Shown: positions 23,655 through 25,193 of the stretch, piece by piece
Layout: the number at the start of each line of letters is the position of its first letter
How positions within the stretch are numbered: the first letter of the stretch is position 1
NCBI GenBank assembly: GCA_022865865.1
Contig: JALHTN010000259.1
Span: 1 to 25,193, forward strand
Direction: 5' to 3'
Source of the DNA: Anaerolineales bacterium
GTDB taxonomy: Bacteria > Chloroflexota > Anaerolineae > Anaerolineales > UBA4823
DNA: 25,193 nt
Made by a program: the position numbers and the translations under genes
Notes under the pieces: model-generated
What the model was told of the DNA's origin: nothing
Seen by the model: the letters and a program-made list of their open reading frames with translations, nothing else
The model's database searches: none

Positions 23655-24201
23655 CATGCAGATTGAAGTTGGCTTCTCTTCGCCCGCGATTATTAACAGC
23701 AGCCAAACATGCTGCCCCAAATCCGGTTCCCCGGCTGATGACACACTCGTCACAGCGCTTGGCAGTTCAATGCGCGGTGATGACGGTGTGGGAATAGTCG
23801 TCCTGGAAAGATTAGCAAAATATGGCAATTTGCCTGATAATATTTACTTTCAATACGACGGCTCGCCTGTTCATTTAATGGATGCATTTCTCTCACAAAG
23901 ATTTAGAAAAGTGATGATTGTTGACTCAGCATATTTGAATCAAAACCCAGGAGAATGGCAGCGATTTAAATTGAACGAAAATATCATCTTAAACCTTGAC
24001 CGGAATACAAATATTTCGATGCACGGCCTGGGCCTGGCGGGAGTATTGGAACTGTGCAATGCACTGAAAATAGAACTGCCGGAAATTGTAATCTACGGTG
24101 TACAACCGAAGGAGGTGAACTTTTCCAACGAGTTGAGTGATATCGTCCAAAATGCAGTACCAGCAATATGCAGCTCCATATTGAAGGATTTAAGGAACTA
24201 A
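23647..24201 (+). CDS. Hydrogenase maturation endopeptidase 2 (HycI/FrxA family)
   Basis: A 184-residue protease with ALGSSMRGDDGVGI (residues 38-50), Asp93 (IVDSAYLN) and His126 (SMHGLGLAG), matching the Ni-sensing residues of the family. It is quite different from the first protease gene at 19073. Its position directly after the alpha subunit suggests it trims the seven-residue tail there, as FrxA does in Pyrococcus. TTG 23647 is chosen because GGAGG lies six bases upstream; ATG 23656 is the alternative. The first 33 residues, with a CC pair, are an unusual N-terminal addition. It is the last gene of the hydrogenase operon proper. Confidence 0.88.
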   Translation: MSDMQIEVGFSSPAIINSSQTCCPKSGSPADDTLVTALGSSMRGDDGVGIVVLERLAKYGNLPDNIYFQYDGSPVHLMDAFLSQRFRKVMIVDSAYLNQNPGEWQRFKLNENIILNLDRNTNISMHGLGLAGVLELCNALKIELPEIVIYGVQPKEVNFSNELSDIVQNAVPAICSSILKDLRN

Positions 24202-24286
24202 GAAGTAACCTGTGATGGAAAAAACAAATGCGGTATTAAGTAAAACCAAAAGATACACTGCTGTTCAAGAGAAAGGAGTTAATAAA

Positions 24287-24694
24287 ATGTCCAAGATTTT
24301 AATCATCGATGACGATCCAGATATCGTATTGGCTGTCCGTATGAGCCTGGAGGCAGAAGGCTACCAAGTGACCGAAGCTTCCAGCGGTGAGCAAGGTATC
24401 GAGACGATAAAAACTGAGCATCCAGATTTAATCATCCTGGATGTGATGATGGAAACAAAAACCGAAGGATTTCAAATGGCGCTAAAACTGCACAGCCCTG
24501 ATCCAACTTCGGAGTTTATTGAGTTTAAAGACATTCCAATTCTCATGCTGACCGCAATTCACAGCACAACCCCTCTGGCTTTCGAACCTGATATTGATTA
24601 CCTGCCGGTGGAATTGTTTGTAGACAAACCGATCGACCCGGAGGATTTAGTCAGCAAAGTTAAGTGGCTGCTCAGCAGGGAAAAAGAAATGTAA
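24287..24694 (+). CDS. Single-domain response regulator linked to hydrogenases
   Basis: A 135-residue stand-alone receiver domain. It has the acidic pocket (DDD, 8-10), phospho-acceptor Asp52 (IILDVMMETKTEGF), Thr89 and Lys114 (LFVDKPIDPEDL), with no output domain. The DVMMET.TEGF motif and the long loop before the Lys are typical of a small receiver type that I recall beside hydrogenase genes in anaerobes. ATG 24287 has AAGGAG at 24273-24278; an upstream in-frame ATG at 24212 has none. It may shuttle phosphate between a kinase and another partner, perhaps the membrane sensor starting at 24908. It is 85 bases after the last hydrogenase gene and could be co-transcribed. Confidence 0.88.
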   Translation: MSKILIIDDDPDIVLAVRMSLEAEGYQVTEASSGEQGIETIKTEHPDLIILDVMMETKTEGFQMALKLHSPDPTSEFIEFKDIPILMLTAIHSTTPLAFEPDIDYLPVELFVDKPIDPEDLVSKVKWLLSREKEM

Positions 24695-24764
24695 TTGTTT
24701 AGTGCTGGTCTGGGATTCTTTTTCCTCAGATTTTGTGCGATATGTGCTTAAAATTCCCCCACCG

Positions 24765-24804
24765 GGAATGGAAGAGGTGAACCTTACAGCACCTCTTCCA
24801 TTCC
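24765..24804 (+). terminator. Perfect 15-bp stem hairpin after the response regulator
   Basis: GGAATGGAAGAGGTG (24765-24779) and CACCTCTTCCATTCC (24790-24804) are perfectly complementary with a 10-base loop, 70 bases after the regulator stop. No run of U follows, so it is not a textbook intrinsic terminator. It may still end or stabilise the upstream mRNA, or act as an attenuator before the next sensor gene. Confidence 0.6.
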
Positions 24805-24907
24805 AGCAGTGGGACAGCAGGCTATGTTTACCACCCTGCGGAAATGGTGATGTTACTGCCCGGCTGCTTACAGTTGTTTGCAGTTATTCGTTTGCTTAGA
24901 GTGTGAC

Positions 24908-25193
24908 ATGAATCGATTTGTCTCCAGCATTTTTGGGGGTCGGCTGCGATTAGTGCTGGTCTTTTCTTTTGCGTTGGTCGCAGTATTGACGGTCAGCTTG
25001 AGTGCGGCTGCCATCTCGAGGGTGATCGGCAACTACCTGAAGGCTGCCGAGATTGAAAGGGTGGACCGCGATATGGATCTGGCGGATGCATTTTATAATC
25101 TTAAATTGGATGAGACCGCTGCCATCAGCCACCGCTTGGTGTTGGATCCCCTGGTAGTCCAGAATTTTGCGGATGCTGCTTCGGGTGTGGATG
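24908..25193 (+). CDS. N-terminus of a membrane sensor protein, cut by window end
   Basis: An ATG at 24908 opens a frame that stays open for 95 codons to the end of the window. The N-terminus is basic (MNRFVSSIFGGRLRLVL), followed by a long transmembrane helix (about residues 13-37). A helical extracytoplasmic segment (KAAEIERVDRDMDLADAFYN) then begins a sensor domain. This resembles the start of membrane histidine kinases and has the same general topology as the kinase at 7978-10080. The preceding single-domain regulator fits a two-component role. The catalytic part is outside the window, so a chemoreceptor or other sensor is also possible. No strong ribosome site is visible. Confidence 0.6.
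   Translation, partial: MNRFVSSIFGGRLRLVLVFSFALVAVLTVSLSAAAISRVIGNYLKAAEIERVDRDMDLADAFYNLKLDETAAISHRLVLDPLVVQNFADAASGVD

Noticed and set aside
1..25193. CRISPR array, tRNA, rRNA, insertion sequence or prophage
   Set aside because: No regularly spaced identical repeats, cloverleaf or ribosomal segments, transposase, integrase or phage genes were recognised on either strand.

Overview
The window reads as bacterial chromosome, most likely from an anaerobic Chloroflexota (Anaerolineae-like) lineage. That guess rests on the gene content: a thermophile/anaerobe-type HydBGDA hydrogenase, a complex-I-like [NiFe] hydrogenase and a PstB-like/anion-binding-protein locus. No rRNA or marker gene is present to confirm it. 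Genes are tightly packed, with many ATGA/GTGA/TAATG stop-start overlaps. No tRNA, rRNA, CRISPR array or insertion sequence was seen.

Left part (1-7177, + strand): a transport/stress block. A PstB-like ABC ATPase is followed by two tandem copies of a membrane-anchored anion-binding protein, a Na+/phosphate-cotransporter-like membrane protein and a two-domain universal stress protein. The repeat unit is exactly 1203 bp. It left a 19-codon stub of the transporter gene after the first copy. Then come a doubtful small ORF, a CBS-ACT protein, a hairpin-rich spacer and a decayed two-domain VOC (glyoxalase/extradiol dioxygenase) pseudogene.

Middle (7307-10080, - strand): a sensor histidine kinase and an OmpR/PhoB-type response regulator overlap by ATGA and are transcribed away from the hydrogenase operon. 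The 479-bp divergent spacer holds a sigma70-like promoter for the kinase. In front of the hydrogenase operon it also holds an array of TTGTYAC-like heptamers at about 11-bp spacing, placed just upstream of a TATAGT -10 box. This is the layout expected for a PhoB/OmpR-class activator site.

Right part (10560-24201, + strand): one apparently continuous operon encoding two different [NiFe] hydrogenases. The first is a membrane-bound group 4, complex-I-like enzyme: MbhD/NuoJ-like, MrpC/NuoK-like, two antiporter-like subunits, a NuoA-like subunit, then NuoB, C, D, H and I homologues. Its large subunit keeps all four Ni-Fe cysteines and ends in a 32-residue extension after the cleavage site. A maturation protease gene follows. 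The second is a cytoplasmic group 3b (sulf)hydrogenase in the order beta-gamma-delta-alpha, followed by its own protease gene. A pentapeptide-repeat protein is translationally coupled at the front. A single-domain response regulator and the start of a second membrane sensor follow the operon.

Working model (inference): the group 4 complex couples ferredoxin oxidation to H2 formation and ion pumping, and the group 3b enzyme exchanges electrons between H2 and NAD(P)H. Co-expression would let the cell balance ferredoxin and NAD(P)H pools through H2. Accessory hyp genes for Ni-Fe cofactor synthesis are not in the window.
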